From Isoetes taiwanensis (Eukaryota > Streptophyta > Lycopodiopsida > Isoetales > Isoetaceae), in assembly GCA_021234155.1 (NCBI GenBank), contig JAJEKV010000054.1, forward strand, positions 6,654,655 to 6,718,654: a stretch of 64,000 nucleotides of DNA, written 5' to 3'. Positions 44,346-55,500 of the stretch are shown piece after piece; the stretch's first letter is position 1, and each line of letters opens with the position of its first letter. Under the pieces are notes generated by a model, which did not search any database, had not been told where the DNA came from, and saw nothing but the letters and a program-made list of their open reading frames with translations. Position numbers and translations under genes: made by a program.

Positions 44346-45645
44346 ACAAGTGGTTCTACTATGAGGGACTGCACAAATTCGACGGGAAGCCAATGCAGAG
44401 TCATTCAATAAAGATTCTATAAAGATTCCCCTAGGCTCTTTATGATTCCATCAAGATTGCCTTAGATTCTCAAAGAGTCCCGTAGATTCTCCTATGTTTA
44501 CAAAGATTCTTTTCAGATTCTCCTAGATTCCCAAAGATTATCCCAAGATTCCTCAAGATTCTATGTAGATTCTCCTAGATTCTCCAAGATTGTATGAAGA
44601 TTCCTCTAAATTTCCTTATATTTCCCTAGATTCTGAGAAATTCTCTTGATATTCTCATAGATTCCCTAAGATTCTCTTGAGATTTCTTAAGATTCTACAA
44701 AGATTCCCCTAGATTCTCCAAGATTCTATAGAGATTCCCCTAGATTCTATGAAGGTTTCCCTAGATTCCTCAAGATTCTATCAAGATTCTTAAAGATTTT
44801 ATGAACATTCCCTTAATTCCCTTAATTCCCTTAGATTCTCAAAGATTCTCTTGATATTCACCTAGATTCCCAAAGAATATCCTAAGACTCCTCTACATCC
44901 CCCAAGATTCTATGTAGTTCTACTGAATTCTCCAACTTTTCGTGAAGATTCTCCTAGATTATTTGAAGATTCTCCTAGATTCCATCGTGATTTCACTTGA
45001 TATTCAAATCTGTTAAAAAGATTTCCTTAGATTCTCAAAGATTCTCTTAAGATTCCTCTAGATTCTCTAAGATCGTATGAAGATTCCCTTAGACTTTACA
45101 TGATTCCATCAAGATTCCTCTAGATTCGTAAAGATTCTATGAAGATTCCTCTGGATTCTCTTAAACTCTCAAAGATTCTTTCGTGATTTCTATAGATTCC
45201 CCTAGATTCTATGAAGATTTCCCTAGATTCCCCAAGATTCTATCAAGATTATTCGAGATTCTTAAAGACTTTATGAAGATTCTACTTCCTGAAGATTCTC
45301 TAGATTCCCTAAGATTCTATGTAGATCTCCCAGATTCCTATCGATTTTATAAAGATTCTTCTAGATTCCCTTGGCCTTCCCTTAGATTCCTTAAGATTCT
45401 ACAAAGATTCCCCTACATTCTTATGATTTTACAAAGATTCTTCAGAATTCCGTCAAGATTACCCTAGATACTCAAAGATTTTAGGAAGATTCCCTTTGAT
45501 TCCCAAAGATTCTCTTGAGATTCCCTTGGATTCCCAAAGATTCTCTTGAGATTCCCTAAGATTCTCTTGAGATTCGTTTAGATTCTCCAAGATTCTATGA
45601 AGATTCCTTTAGATTCCCCGAGATTCCCATGGATTCCCTTAGAGT
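44346..45645. repeat. AGATTC array A (10-11 bp period)
   Basis: After a prefix (CTATGAGGGACTGCACAAAT near 44,355) comes about 1.25 kb of AGATTC words separated by 4-5 variable bases. An example of exact spacing is 44,701-44,745, where AGATTCCCCT, AGATTCTCCA, AGATTCTATAG and AGATTCCCCT follow each other. The variable part is mostly CCCCT, TCCA, TATGA or CTTG. The 94-codon frame at 45183-45467 repeats DSPRF/KILQRF and is a product of the repeat. Confidence 0.85.
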
Positions 45646-46210
45646 TCGATCACATTGGCTCCAACTACAACGGAACGATGCCAAACCACACTCATTGGAA
45701 AGCTCTCGACGAGAGGAATCCAATGGCGTGGGTCCCACCTTCATCCGACCCCTCTACTGCAAGCTACGTGCCTTTGAAGGCGATTAAACAAAAGGAAGCT
45801 TCCTAGAAAGTCCACTCATAAATGCTTTGCCACCTCATTACCTTTTTATTAATGAGGGTGACACCTCACCTCCTTTTTAAAAAAAATCAATTTAATACTA
45901 AAAAGTTAATGGCTAGGATTTATGCTCACCTTTTGATCTAACGGTTAAGATCTGCTACACCAAAGTCACTTTAAGGGACCTTCCTTGCACCTTCCTTACA
46001 AAAAATCAAGGGCTATGATTTATCCTCCCCTTTTGATCCAACGGTCCAGGGATGTGGTGCATGCCCCCATGCATGACCCATGCATGCCTCCATGCATGCC
46101 CATAAGGAATGGGTGGCTCTGATGCTGCCACCTCACTGGCCCCACCTTAAACGGACGGCATCCGGGCATGTATGAATCAAACACATTATATAGAAAAGTT
46201 TCATGATATA
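45646..46210. repeat. Composite repeat suffix A
   Basis: Begins GTTCGATCACATTGGCTCC and contains GAAAGCTCTCGACGAGAGGA (with the palindrome CTCTCGACGAGAG), a GGAAGCTTCCTAGAAAGTCC stretch, and two copies of a CCTTTTGATCYAACGG word. Related copies follow arrays B and C. Confidence 0.8.
46068..46098. promoter_or_regulatory. Cluster of three CATGCATG (RY) motifs
   Basis: CATGCATG occurs at 46068-46075, 46079-46086 and 46091-46098, nearly in helical phase. RY elements of this sequence are known binding sites of plant B3 regulators of the ABI3/FUS3/LEC2 group. They lie in a repeat, so function is doubtful. A pair recurs at 49121-49128 and 49132-49139. Confidence 0.35.
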
Positions 46211-47058
46211 CCTTTATATATACAAGTTTTTGTACTATGAGCGGTTGCACTATGAGGGACTGTACAAATTCGACTAAAAGCAAAATGCAATGCTATCCAA
46301 CAAAGATTCTATTAAGATTCTCCAAAACTCTAGAAAGATTTCCCTAGATTCTATGAGATTCCATCAATGTTCGCTTATATTCCCCAAGATTCGTTGATGA
46401 TTCTTGGAGGGATTGTACAAATTCGACTAGAAGTCAAACTTAAAGTCATGCAATGAAGATTCTATAGAGATTCTCCATTAGAAATGTTCTCTATGAAGAT
46501 CCTATATAGATTCCTTTAGATTCTCCAAGATTCCATCAAGATTCCCCTAAATTGCCAAAGATTTTATGAAGGTTCCCAAAGATTCTCCTGAGATTCCTAT
46601 AGATTCCATTGGATTCTAGAAAAATTCCCTTAGGCTCTCCAAGGTTCTATCAAGATTCCCTTAGATTCTCTAAGATTCCATCGAGATTCCCATAAATTCT
46701 CCAAGATTCCATGAAGATTCCTCAGATTCCTACTTAGATTTCAAAGGTTATCTCAAGATTCCTCCAGATTCCCCAAGATTCCCTAATATACTATGTAGAT
46801 TCTCCTGGATTCTCTAGTTCCTATGAAGATTCCCTAGATTCTCCAAGATTCCACCAACATTCCCCTAGATTATAAAATATTTTATGAAGATTCCCTTGGA
46901 TTCCTTAGATTCTCAAGGATTTTCTTATGATTCCCATAGATTCCCTAATATTTCAATGAGATTCCTCTAGATTCTCTAAGATCCCATGAAGATTCTCGGA
47001 GATTCTCCTAAATTACGATAGTTTCTGTAAGATTCCATGATTCCAAGAAGATTCTCAG
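46211..47058. repeat. AGATTC array B with prefix
   Basis: The prefix is ACAAGTTTTTGTACTATGAG and a second CACTATGAGGGACTGTACAA. The array runs to about 47,055 with the same 10-11 bp word spacing. A partial prefix (GGGATTGTACAAATTCGACT) recurs inside it near 46,411, so this array may itself be two joined pieces. Confidence 0.8.
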
Positions 47059-47782
47059 TATTCGATCACATTGACTCTTACTACGGAATAATACCAAGGC
47101 ACCACTCTTTAAAAAGCTCTCGACGAGAGGAATCCAATGGCGTGGGCCCCACCTTCATCCGACCCCTCTACTGTAAGTTACGGGCGTTTGAAGATGATTA
47201 TAGAAAGGAAGCTTCCTAGAAAGTCCATTCATAAATGTTGGTGTCACATCACTACTTTTTTTATTAAATAAGGGTGCCACCTCACCTCCTTTAATAAATG
47301 CAATTAAATAAAATACTTAATGGCCAAGATTTCACCTCCCCCTTTTGATCCAATGGCCGAGATTAGCTGCACCAAAAAGCACTTTTAAGGATCTTCTTTG
47401 CACCTTCCTTGCAAAAATCAAGGGCTAGGATTTATCCTTCCCTTTTGATCCAACGGTTGAGACATGTTGTGCATGCCACATCCAGATCATGACACACTGC
47501 CACCTTAAAAATGGACGGCCGAGATCGATATAAATATGTAACACCCCCGTATGTAAGTACCCTCATATCTATATATATAATAGGACAAGTTGAACGTTTA
47601 ATTTGATATTAAATGGGCACTAATGTAGTTAGAGAACTTAAATATCAACTGGAGTGAGATGCTTCTGCGCACGTTTGATGCTATCAAAACATCAAAAATT
47701 TAATGACAACCAAATTAAAGATTCTATAACTTCATTGTTGCAATTGACAATTGTTGCATATCTGTTATATATATACAATTAT
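47059..47782. repeat. Composite repeat suffix B
   Basis: Matches suffix A from TTCGATCACATTGACTC through AAAGCTCTCGACGAGAGGAA and GGAAGCTTCCTAGAAAGTCC. The latter part (about 47,530 on) diverges and includes TATATATATATAA-like AT repeats. Confidence 0.75.
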
Positions 47783-48692
47783 ACAAGTGTTTGTAATATG
47801 AGGGACTGCATAAAGCCCGAAGATTCTATGAAGATTCTCTAAAATTCTATCAAGATTCCCTTAGATTCTCAAAACTTTTAGGAAGATTCCCCTAGATTCC
47901 CAAAGATTCTCTTGAGATTCTCTTAGATTCTCCTAGATTTCCAAAGGTATTCTTAGATTCTTAATGTTCTACAAAGATTCCCCTAGATTCTTAAGATTCT
48001 ATGGAGATTCCTTAGATTTTATTAAGATTCCCAAAGATTCTCTAAAGATACCCATAGATTCCAAAAAAATATCCCAAGATTCTTCTAGATTCTCCAAGAT
48101 TCTATCAAGATTCTCCTAGATTCTCAGATATTTCATTAAGATTCAAATTGATTCTTAAAGATTTTATGAAGATTCCTTTAGATTCTAATAGATTCCCAAA
48201 GATTCATTTGAGACTCCCTAAGATTCTCTAAAGATTCCCCGAGATTCCAAAAATAATACCCAAGATTCCTCTAGATTCTCCAAGATTGTATCAAGATTCT
48301 CCTAGATTCTCTAAGATTCCATTAAGATTCTTCTAGGTTCTTAAAGATTTTATCAAGATTCCCTTAGATTCCCAAAGAAGCGCTTGAGATTCCTATAGAT
48401 TCTCTTGAGATTCATCTAGTTCCCATAGATTCTATGAAAATTCCCTAGATTCCCCAAGATTCCATCAAGTTTCCTCTAGGTTCTTAAAGATTTTATCAGG
48501 ATTCCCTTAGATTCTCTTACATTCTCAAAGATGCTCTCTTGAGATTCCCATAGATTCTTTGAGATTCCCATAGATTCTCTAAGATTCCCATGATATTCCT
48601 CTAGATTCCCTAAGATCCTATAAAGATTATCCTAGATTCCCTCAACTTACCATAGATTCCTTGAAACTCAACATTCCAAAAAGATTCTTAAT
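47783..48692. repeat. AGATTC array C with prefix
   Basis: The prefix is GTAATATGAGGGACTGCATA; a CATAAAGCCCGAAGATTCT joint also appears alone at 55,898-55,916. The array is about 0.87 kb with 10-11 bp spacing and the same set of variable words. Confidence 0.8.
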
Positions 48693-49291
48693 GTTCGATC
48701 ATGTTGGCTCCAACTGTGACAAAATAGTGTCAAAGGACCACTCATTGGAAAGCTCTCGATGAGAGGAATCCAATGGCATGGGCCCCACCTTCATCCGACC
48801 CCTCTACCGCAAGCTACGTGCTTTTAAAGGCGATTAAATGAAAGGAAGCTTCCTAGAATGTGCACTAATAAATCCTTTGCCACCTCATTACATTTTTTTA
48901 TTAATGAGGGTGCCACCTGACCTCCTTTAAAAAAAAAAAACTAATTTAATATTAAAAAGTTAATGGCTAGGATTTATGCTCACCTTTTGATCTAACGGTT
49001 AAAATTTGCCACACCAAATTCACTTTTTGGCACCTTCCTTGCACCTTCCCTATAGAAATCAAGGGCTAGGATTTCGCCTTCCCTTTTGATCCAACGGTTC
49101 GCAGATGGGGTGCATGCCCCCATGCATGACTCATGCATGCCCCCATCAAAATCCAAGGGCTTAAGCTACGCCACCTCACCAACTTTTTATCCAAGGGCCA
49201 AGATCAAAACTTTATATCCGATATGTCATTTTGTAACTACCCCCATGAGTTTCTATATACATATTAAGATAACTGATAAGGTTACAAAATT
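48693..49291. repeat. Composite repeat suffix C
   Basis: Matches suffixes A and B (AAGCTCTCGATGAGAGGAAT, GGAAGCTTCCTAGAATGTGC, CCTTTTGATCYAACGGTT). Near the end, at 49,268-49,291, it has the GGTTACAAAATTTACTTTTT sequence of the 90 bp retroposon. Confidence 0.75.
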
Positions 49292-49390
49292 TACTTTTTG
49301 GGTTGCCTCTAGGGGGGCAAACCCTTGTTTATGTGGGTTTTTGGCATATCCTAGGTATATGCTAGAATATACCTAGGATATGCTGGTGAC
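49292..49390. repeat. Dispersed repeat ending in a 15 bp palindrome
   Basis: Starts TTGGGTTGCCTCTAGGGGGG and ends in perfect inverted arms CATATCCTAGGTATA (49345-49359) and TATACCTAGGATATG (49368-49382) with an 8 nt loop. A diverged relative lies at 53,857-53,935. Confidence 0.7.
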
Positions 49391-50089
49391 TGCTCCGAAC
49401 CTCCTATTTCGTGCAAACTCTCGGTCAGCTGGTAAAGAACTCCACGTCTCCTTTCTTGAAGCCAACCGGGTAACTGGATCGATGCTGTGCGCCAGGGAGG
49501 TTGGGCTCCGCAGGGGAACTTTGCACTTTTGCAACTGGGATCCTAGTTGACTGGGCTTTTGAGCCAGGTTATAAAGCCTGACATCAGGTTAATTCAGTGG
49601 TGATTTCACTTTGGTTTGCCCGAAGCTTTGTTCTCTGTCTTTACCAAGCATGAAGACAACTAATTCCGGTAGGCAAATCCATTGCCCACATCATGAAAAG
49701 GGGCAAAACTTTTCAGAGCACAGAAGTCCTTCGAATTTGGCAGCGCTGTCTATCAGTACTTCAGATTTGCACATGAAATGGGTTTCTAAACTTCTTTTAA
49801 ATGTATTGCAGTTTGAGTTTTATTGTCTTTGTTGCATTGCAATGCAGGAACATCTGAGGAAGAAAGGAGGACAACGTTGCATTATGTTGTTGTTGGTGAG
49901 GTATGGATTTCAGTGGAGACTTTTTGTGGGCAAGATATTCTCTCTACAAGATCTGTATTGTTTGTTCAAGTGGGGCAAGTTCACAGATAGGCAGTTTTAT
50001 CTAAATGAAGGTAAGCATTGTCTGGCCTTAACCCTGAAGCAGCTAAACCGTTACAGCTCGAAGTGTCCTTCCAAGCAGTGTCTTATATC
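49391..50089 (+). other. Unrecognised open frame region
   Basis: A 164-codon plus frame begins at 49611. It contains ATGCAATGCAG near 49,846, which could be a splice acceptor, followed by EHLRKKGGQRCIMLLLVRYG. I do not recognise the protein, and the Leu/Cys-rich remainder looks like non-coding sequence. It could be an exon remnant. Confidence 0.25.
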
Positions 50090-50325
50090 GTATTTGTATT
50101 GTTAGCATTTAGGCTTTGAAGGTTGTGCAATGCAATTACTGAAATACGCTGTGTTTTTTTGAGTTGGAAATGTGCTTAATTGGGAGGGGCATATGTTGAC
50201 TCTGCCTAAAACTTGAGTTTGAATTTAAGATTTTGTCTTGGAGTTTCTAATTTGCTGACTCGAAGTGATAAGTTTCCATTCTTTCCTACATGGCCTGCCA
50301 CAGACAGCCTAGGATAGAAGCATAT
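50090..50325. repeat. Direct repeat, first copy
   Basis: CGTATTTGTATTGTTAGCAT to the CACAGACAGCCTAGGATAGA region. It matches 51,157-51,340, which lacks about 65 bp of the first part. The offset in the shared part is 1017 bp. Confidence 0.8.
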
Positions 50326-51156
50326 ATGTTGCTAGGTGTTTCAGCATGCTGCACTCACTCAATTGATTTTATGACTTGAGCTTGCCGTGTAAACACGTGT
50401 ACATGAGACTTAAAATGATAAAAAGAAACATGTCTCAATCTCTTATTACGTGTGAAACAATTTAGAAACCTTAAAGAGTTATAAGCTCATAAGACAGCTG
50501 GTATATTCTCTAGCTCTTTGCAATAACTGCCTTCAAATTCTCTACAATGTTCGTGAAGAACATTACGGTCATCATGTGCATTCTCATCAATCCTTCTTTT
50601 TCTGATATTTGTTATTGATCATCATGTTCATCATGTCACAGTGCAGACATCACGTTGGATTCTAACAAAAACTGTTTGTTGTCTCTCTAGACACTTGGAT
50701 ATTTGCTGCCAAAGGATGTTGTGAGAGCTCAAGTTCTCATCCTAGCCAGGTCAATGCAATTTTTGTAAAAACATCTAATCTTACATGAAGTATCTCATCT
50801 AAAGTGATAGATATTCTACCCGCTTAACACCGATAGGATTTCCCTTTTTTTCAACCTGTTTCACAAAGTTGTTACCCTTTTCCCCAATCGTTAGAAATGG
50901 ACAAAGAAATTTCATCAAGATTGAATGTACTAATTTTGCCTCGCAAATATCTTTAGTGCAACTTTGTTGTTTTTGACATGATGTCAAAATTTACAAATGG
51001 AAAGGCCAAATGTTGAACTTAAAAGGAGTTTACGCTCTCAAAGATTATTTATCAACAACACTATGACATTCCCTATGTCATAGTGTTTGCATTTTTCCTA
51101 ACTCCTATGCAAAGTCGTTTGATGGATCTATGCACCACCAGATATTGACCACATGT
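50326..51156. other. AT-rich spacer, no gene seen
   Basis: Short frames only. No domain, repeat or RNA gene recognised. Confidence 0.4.
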
Positions 51157-51340
51157 GCGTATTTGTATTGTTGGCATTTAGGTTTAATGTGCTTAATTGG
51201 GAGGGGCATATGTTGACTCTGCCTAACACTTGAGTTTGAATTTAAGATTTTGTCTTGGAGTTCCTAGTTTGCTAACGCAAAGTGATAAGTTTCCATTCTT
51301 TCCTACATGGCCTGGCACAGACAGCCTAGCATAGAGGGGT
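51157..51340. repeat. Direct repeat, second copy
   Basis: Shares TGCTTAATTGGGAGGGGCAT and TTCCATTCTTTCCTACATGG with the first copy, with a few substitutions and one deletion. Confidence 0.8.
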
Positions 51341-53856
51341 TTGCACATAAGCTTTACCAGCAACCCATGCTTTGAGAGCTTCAATCTGTTTTCTTACTGC
51401 AGGGATGATCTCAAGTAAAGTACATCGCATATCTTCTTTGGAACTTCCTCCACATAAGTCATGTGGAGTTAAATATGCTTTTGAATCTGCCCGCAATCAA
51501 TCCTTTGCATTTCTTGGAGCTCTTGCTTTACTGCACTGGAAGCGATAAAGTTCCCATCTCAATGATGCCTTACACTTGACATTCTTAAGGGAATCCCTAA
51601 ACCCGATGTTTCATGGAATTCTCCGATTGGTGGCTGTGGACAGGTAAATAAAGGCCTTAAAAAACTTAGAGAAATGCCAAATTCAAATACTGCCTTCATT
51701 ACTGCCATTATTTCTGGCTATGAGACTTTGCAAGTATTGCAAAAGATGCCTTCACTGAGAACTATGGAAATTGTGGAAGGAAACTCGATGTGAGTGCTGG
51801 GTACTTTGGACTACATGATTGTTTTAATATATGTTTTGCAGGTGTGCAGATTGCAAGTTGCTACAGAACATAGAATTTTTTTGTAAAGCTGCATGCAAAG
51901 GAAAGGCATCATAGGTTTGATTCTACATCTCTGGAGTGCATCATGCAAGCAGTGAAGATGTTAATATTGATGTGAAAGCTATTCCCAGAACATTTGAGGA
52001 AGGCCATGGCCCAGGATGTCTGGATAGGTGGGTTATAAAACATGACTGTCCATCTTTAATCTATAGCTCCGGGGGGGCACTTGCTTTTCAAATGTGCAGA
52101 CCTGTTGGAGCAGAATATAGACCTCCCATGCCGCCTCAAAATACTGTGCAGTTTGTATGTCTTTCTTTAACATATTATAGGGGCTTCTCAAATGCATATT
52201 CAATATGTAATAACTATGTCATCTTTATGAAGCATGAAATAAAATTGAAACGATGTAGGTTATCAACCATATAGGTGCTGTATTTATTGGCTATTATCCA
52301 TGGTTTGTGCACATTATATCTTTGAGGAAGAATATTATATCTTTGAGGAAGAATGGCACATCTGATTTAGTATAAGTGCTATAAAAAGTATGACGAATAC
52401 TGCCAATATCACTATTTTTCCCAGATGGATTCATGTTCCCTCATCCATTTGGTGAGTTCCAGATTTGCTCCTCATTCTATGTTTGATAGTATATACAATG
52501 GGTGATCTTATACTTAACAACAATCGTTACAAATTTATGGATAGTTGTAGAGTGTCTCTTGTTGTTGATATCGCCCATGGATAGTTGTATAGGGTGTCTC
52601 TTGTTGTTATCACCGAGTTGCTGCATATTGTGTGTTTAAAATAAACAACTGCTATCTCTTTGTAGTTTTTCTAAAACCAAAGGGAGGACAGACAGAAGAT
52701 CAAAGTTCTTGATGTAGGTAAATTGCATAAATGATTCATTATGATTGCATGCCTGCAAAAATTCTGCAGCACTGCTGCATGGTCAATAAAGTAACCTTAA
52801 TGAGTAGGGAAATATACATTTTTTATTCCAAGAAAATAGAAATAGAACTATGATTTAAGCAACTTCGCTCCGGCCACAGAGGGTTGCAAAAAGCATATAC
52901 TGCATTTTCAAAGTCTGCACCAGAAGAACTGCCTCTTCTATTGATTATTCTTTGGATGTATAAGATGTCTGTACAAGAACGGTATCATTTGGCCCTTTTT
53001 TGAAATGTATAGTTTTTGAAATATACATCTTCAATTCTTTTCGTCTTTCAAGTTAAAAAAGAAATTGAGGCAATGCATTAAGATGACCTGCACAGTTTGA
53101 GACGACGTTGTAAATTGTATCTTTTTGCTGTACTTAAGGTATGGGTGCACATGGGGAAACCACTGTGCATTATCTGATGTTAGTTGTTAGTGGTTGGCTT
53201 GCCGTTAGATGGTCGTGGGCGAACATCCAAAGAAGGTAAGCTAGGACTACTAAGAGCTTGCTGACCAGAGATGGCTTTGTTGATGGTATCCAGTTTCGGC
53301 AAGCTAGAAGTAAGGGAACTGGAGCTTCTTACTCAAAAATAGTTGATCTGCTTCTGCCGCTTCCTTTTTTCCCTTTGCATTTTCTTCCTTTTTGCCATTC
53401 AATCCCTCATCCGCCTCTTGATCCTTCCGACAATCCGATTCCGGTGTTGGCATTAAAAGGATGTTAACAAGATGTTTCTGCTCAAGAAGTCCCTTTAATT
53501 GCAAAGCACATGCTTACAAAGAATCTCATCAAAGTAGATTGGAAGCCGAGTGTTTGGAAATATCTTCTGGCTTCGATCAAAGCTCGGCCATACTGGCTAT
53601 GATTCTTTTTGTGTCGGCCCTCTTGGTTCTTTTTGCTTAGGTTCTCTCTCTGTGATTTGTAGTTTGTGAGTAGTCTTTTGACTTGAATGGTCTTCATTAT
53701 GTTCCTGGTAGTGATATACCCAAAGGTATAATTATAACCATAGAATAATGAGCAGCTAGAATACTAAAACATTAATAGCCCGACAAGTCTTGGTAATGCA
53801 TAGGTTTGCAGTGTGTGCCTCAATGTCATGTTTGTTTTAAATGATTTCTTACGAAA
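51341..53856. other. Spacer with a possible exon at about 51,940-52,155
   Basis: A plus frame at 51936-52274 reads VNIDVKAIPRTFEEGHGPGC, WVIKHDCPSLIYSSGGALAF and GAEYRPPMPPQNTVQF, then meets GTATGTCTTTC, a good plant splice donor, at about 52,155. Upstream TATGTTTTGCAG near 51,840 could be an acceptor. The residue pattern looks coded, but I do not recognise the family and found no partner exons. It may be a lone exon carried by a rearrangement. The rest of the stretch is AT-rich, with no gene seen. Confidence 0.3.
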
Positions 53857-53935
53857 ATTTTTGGGTTGCCCCTAGGGGGCCACTCATGTGGGTTTTCAGC
53901 ATATCCTAAGCATATGCTGGATATTCTGATATGCT
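53857..53935. repeat. Dispersed repeat, relative of 49,292-49,390
   Basis: Shares TTGGGTTGCCCCTAGGGGG, ATGTGGGTTTT and GCATATCCTAAGCATATGCT with the first copy. The terminal palindrome is diverged. Confidence 0.6.
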
Positions 53936-54732
53936 GTGGTCCTTGGTACTGTGGTTGTCAAACTGTTCCCTATTCTACATGTTACAAGCAGTGAGCATTC
54001 TCTCGTCAGATTTTTTAGACCTATAGTAGCAGTTTATTTTTGTATGTCTTTTTCTCTTCTAGAGTGATCACAACCGATTTAGATTTTGGAAGTGTACATT
54101 TCAGTATAGTACTTGAAGAATATGTTATTATTCACAACATGAATGCCTAAGCTAAGCAAAATGCATTGGACCTCTATCATTACCAGCATAAAGTACTGAC
54201 AGCTGCTTAAATGTGTGCCAATATTGGCTACTGTTCTTATTCTTAGCTTAAACGTTTTCGAACGTCCAATCTTATCATTCCTCGCCATATCTCATTTTAA
54301 AAAGTTTGGCATTCTCTAGTCTCATTATGTACATGGTTCTTGAAATAAATAAGATTGTTTGGAAGTATAATGTGTTTAACAAGTGTTGCCCTATGCAGTT
54401 ATACCGATTCCTCGTGGGGCTCCCTTCCTTGACTTAATTCCCAAAAGCCCTTCAGATTTTTAAAATTTTCAAAATGCCCTTAAATTTTAAATATTTTCCC
54501 AAATAGCCCCGCATATTTTATAGTTCTGAAATTGTGTGTGTTCTTTATTTCACAAAGTTGCTAAACTCTTTAGTCGCATTTTCAAGATAAAGGTAGTTCA
54601 TTGGCTAAGAGGATTTCGTTTCTAAATGTTCTGGGTTATGGTTTTGAATTGATTGTCAAAATATGACTTTGAACTACAACTTTAGCCCCTTCACTCTCCG
54701 CCATGGAGGGCAACCTCCGTCGGCAAAGACCT
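53936..54732. other. Spacer, no gene seen
   Basis: Only short frames (54079-54288 minus). No domain recognised. Confidence 0.4.
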
Positions 54733-55500
54733 TGTTACTTTTTACAGGGAAGTATAACCCTTAAAGCCATATCATATTCATTGATTCCCTTGAACACTCT
54801 CCATGCGTTTCTACACATCCCCACTTTTCATAGATATTTTAACACATCCACACTTTCCCTAGATATTAATTTTTAAGGAAATCTCCAACCGTAATGACTA
54901 TTTGCAATCAAATTCAAAAGCCAATATGTTAAAGTATGTGCTTATCCTTAAGGAGAAGAGCCAGGAAGAACATAAGATATCTCAATTATCTCCGCTTGCC
55001 TAGTATCATCATTACTGCAAAGGTTTTTCCCTGGAAAACCTTTCGAGGCAGGGGTTTTTTAATCCTAGTAGTAATGATTGTACTAGCCCATTGTATGGGT
55101 CCCATGACCTATTGGTCTCCGTGGATGTTAAAAAAACTATTCTATTCTATTCTATTCTCTATTTTTTGCTACAGTATGCTTTTCTTCACAATCGTTTCAC
55201 CACTTCGAGGATAAGCAACAAGCATAACACTCCATCATCATAAAACCGCATGCCAATATCTAGCATCATAACTTTTCTATTCTATTCTATTCTATTCTTT
55301 TGTGTTTTTGCACGCTTTTCTTTATGGTTTTGCTATGATTTAGTGGTGTATTCGAATGGATGTACTAAATGATACTTCTAGATTGCACCCTATATTAGCT
55401 GTTGATTTTTAATATGAAAAGCAATCGTGTGGCCATGTTTATTCTTTTTATCTAAGATGTAAACCATTTGAAGAGCTTTTAGGGTTTTATCATTTTTTTA
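54733..55500. repeat. Dispersed copy of the subtilase-array flank with a further insertion
   Basis: 54,733-54,990 matches the end of the 90 bp retroposon, its second target-site copy and the following flank of units 1-2. The match resumes at about 55,160-55,270 after an insert of about 170 bp. 55,370-55,500 matches 38,308-38,430. The insert ends in GTTAAAAAAA then CTATTCTATTCTATTC, like a LINE 3' end with a microsatellite tail. It came from an insert-bearing unit, because the retroposon end is present. Confidence 0.75.

Noticed and set aside
45183-45467. A 94-codon repetitive protein (DSPRF/KIL repeats)
   Set aside because: The frame comes from the AGATTC array itself, where the repeat has few stops; there are no start or splice signals.
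46020-46283. An 87-codon minus-strand protein
   Set aside because: It is made of GCATGC-rich repeat sequence in the composite suffix and has no counterpart in the other modules.
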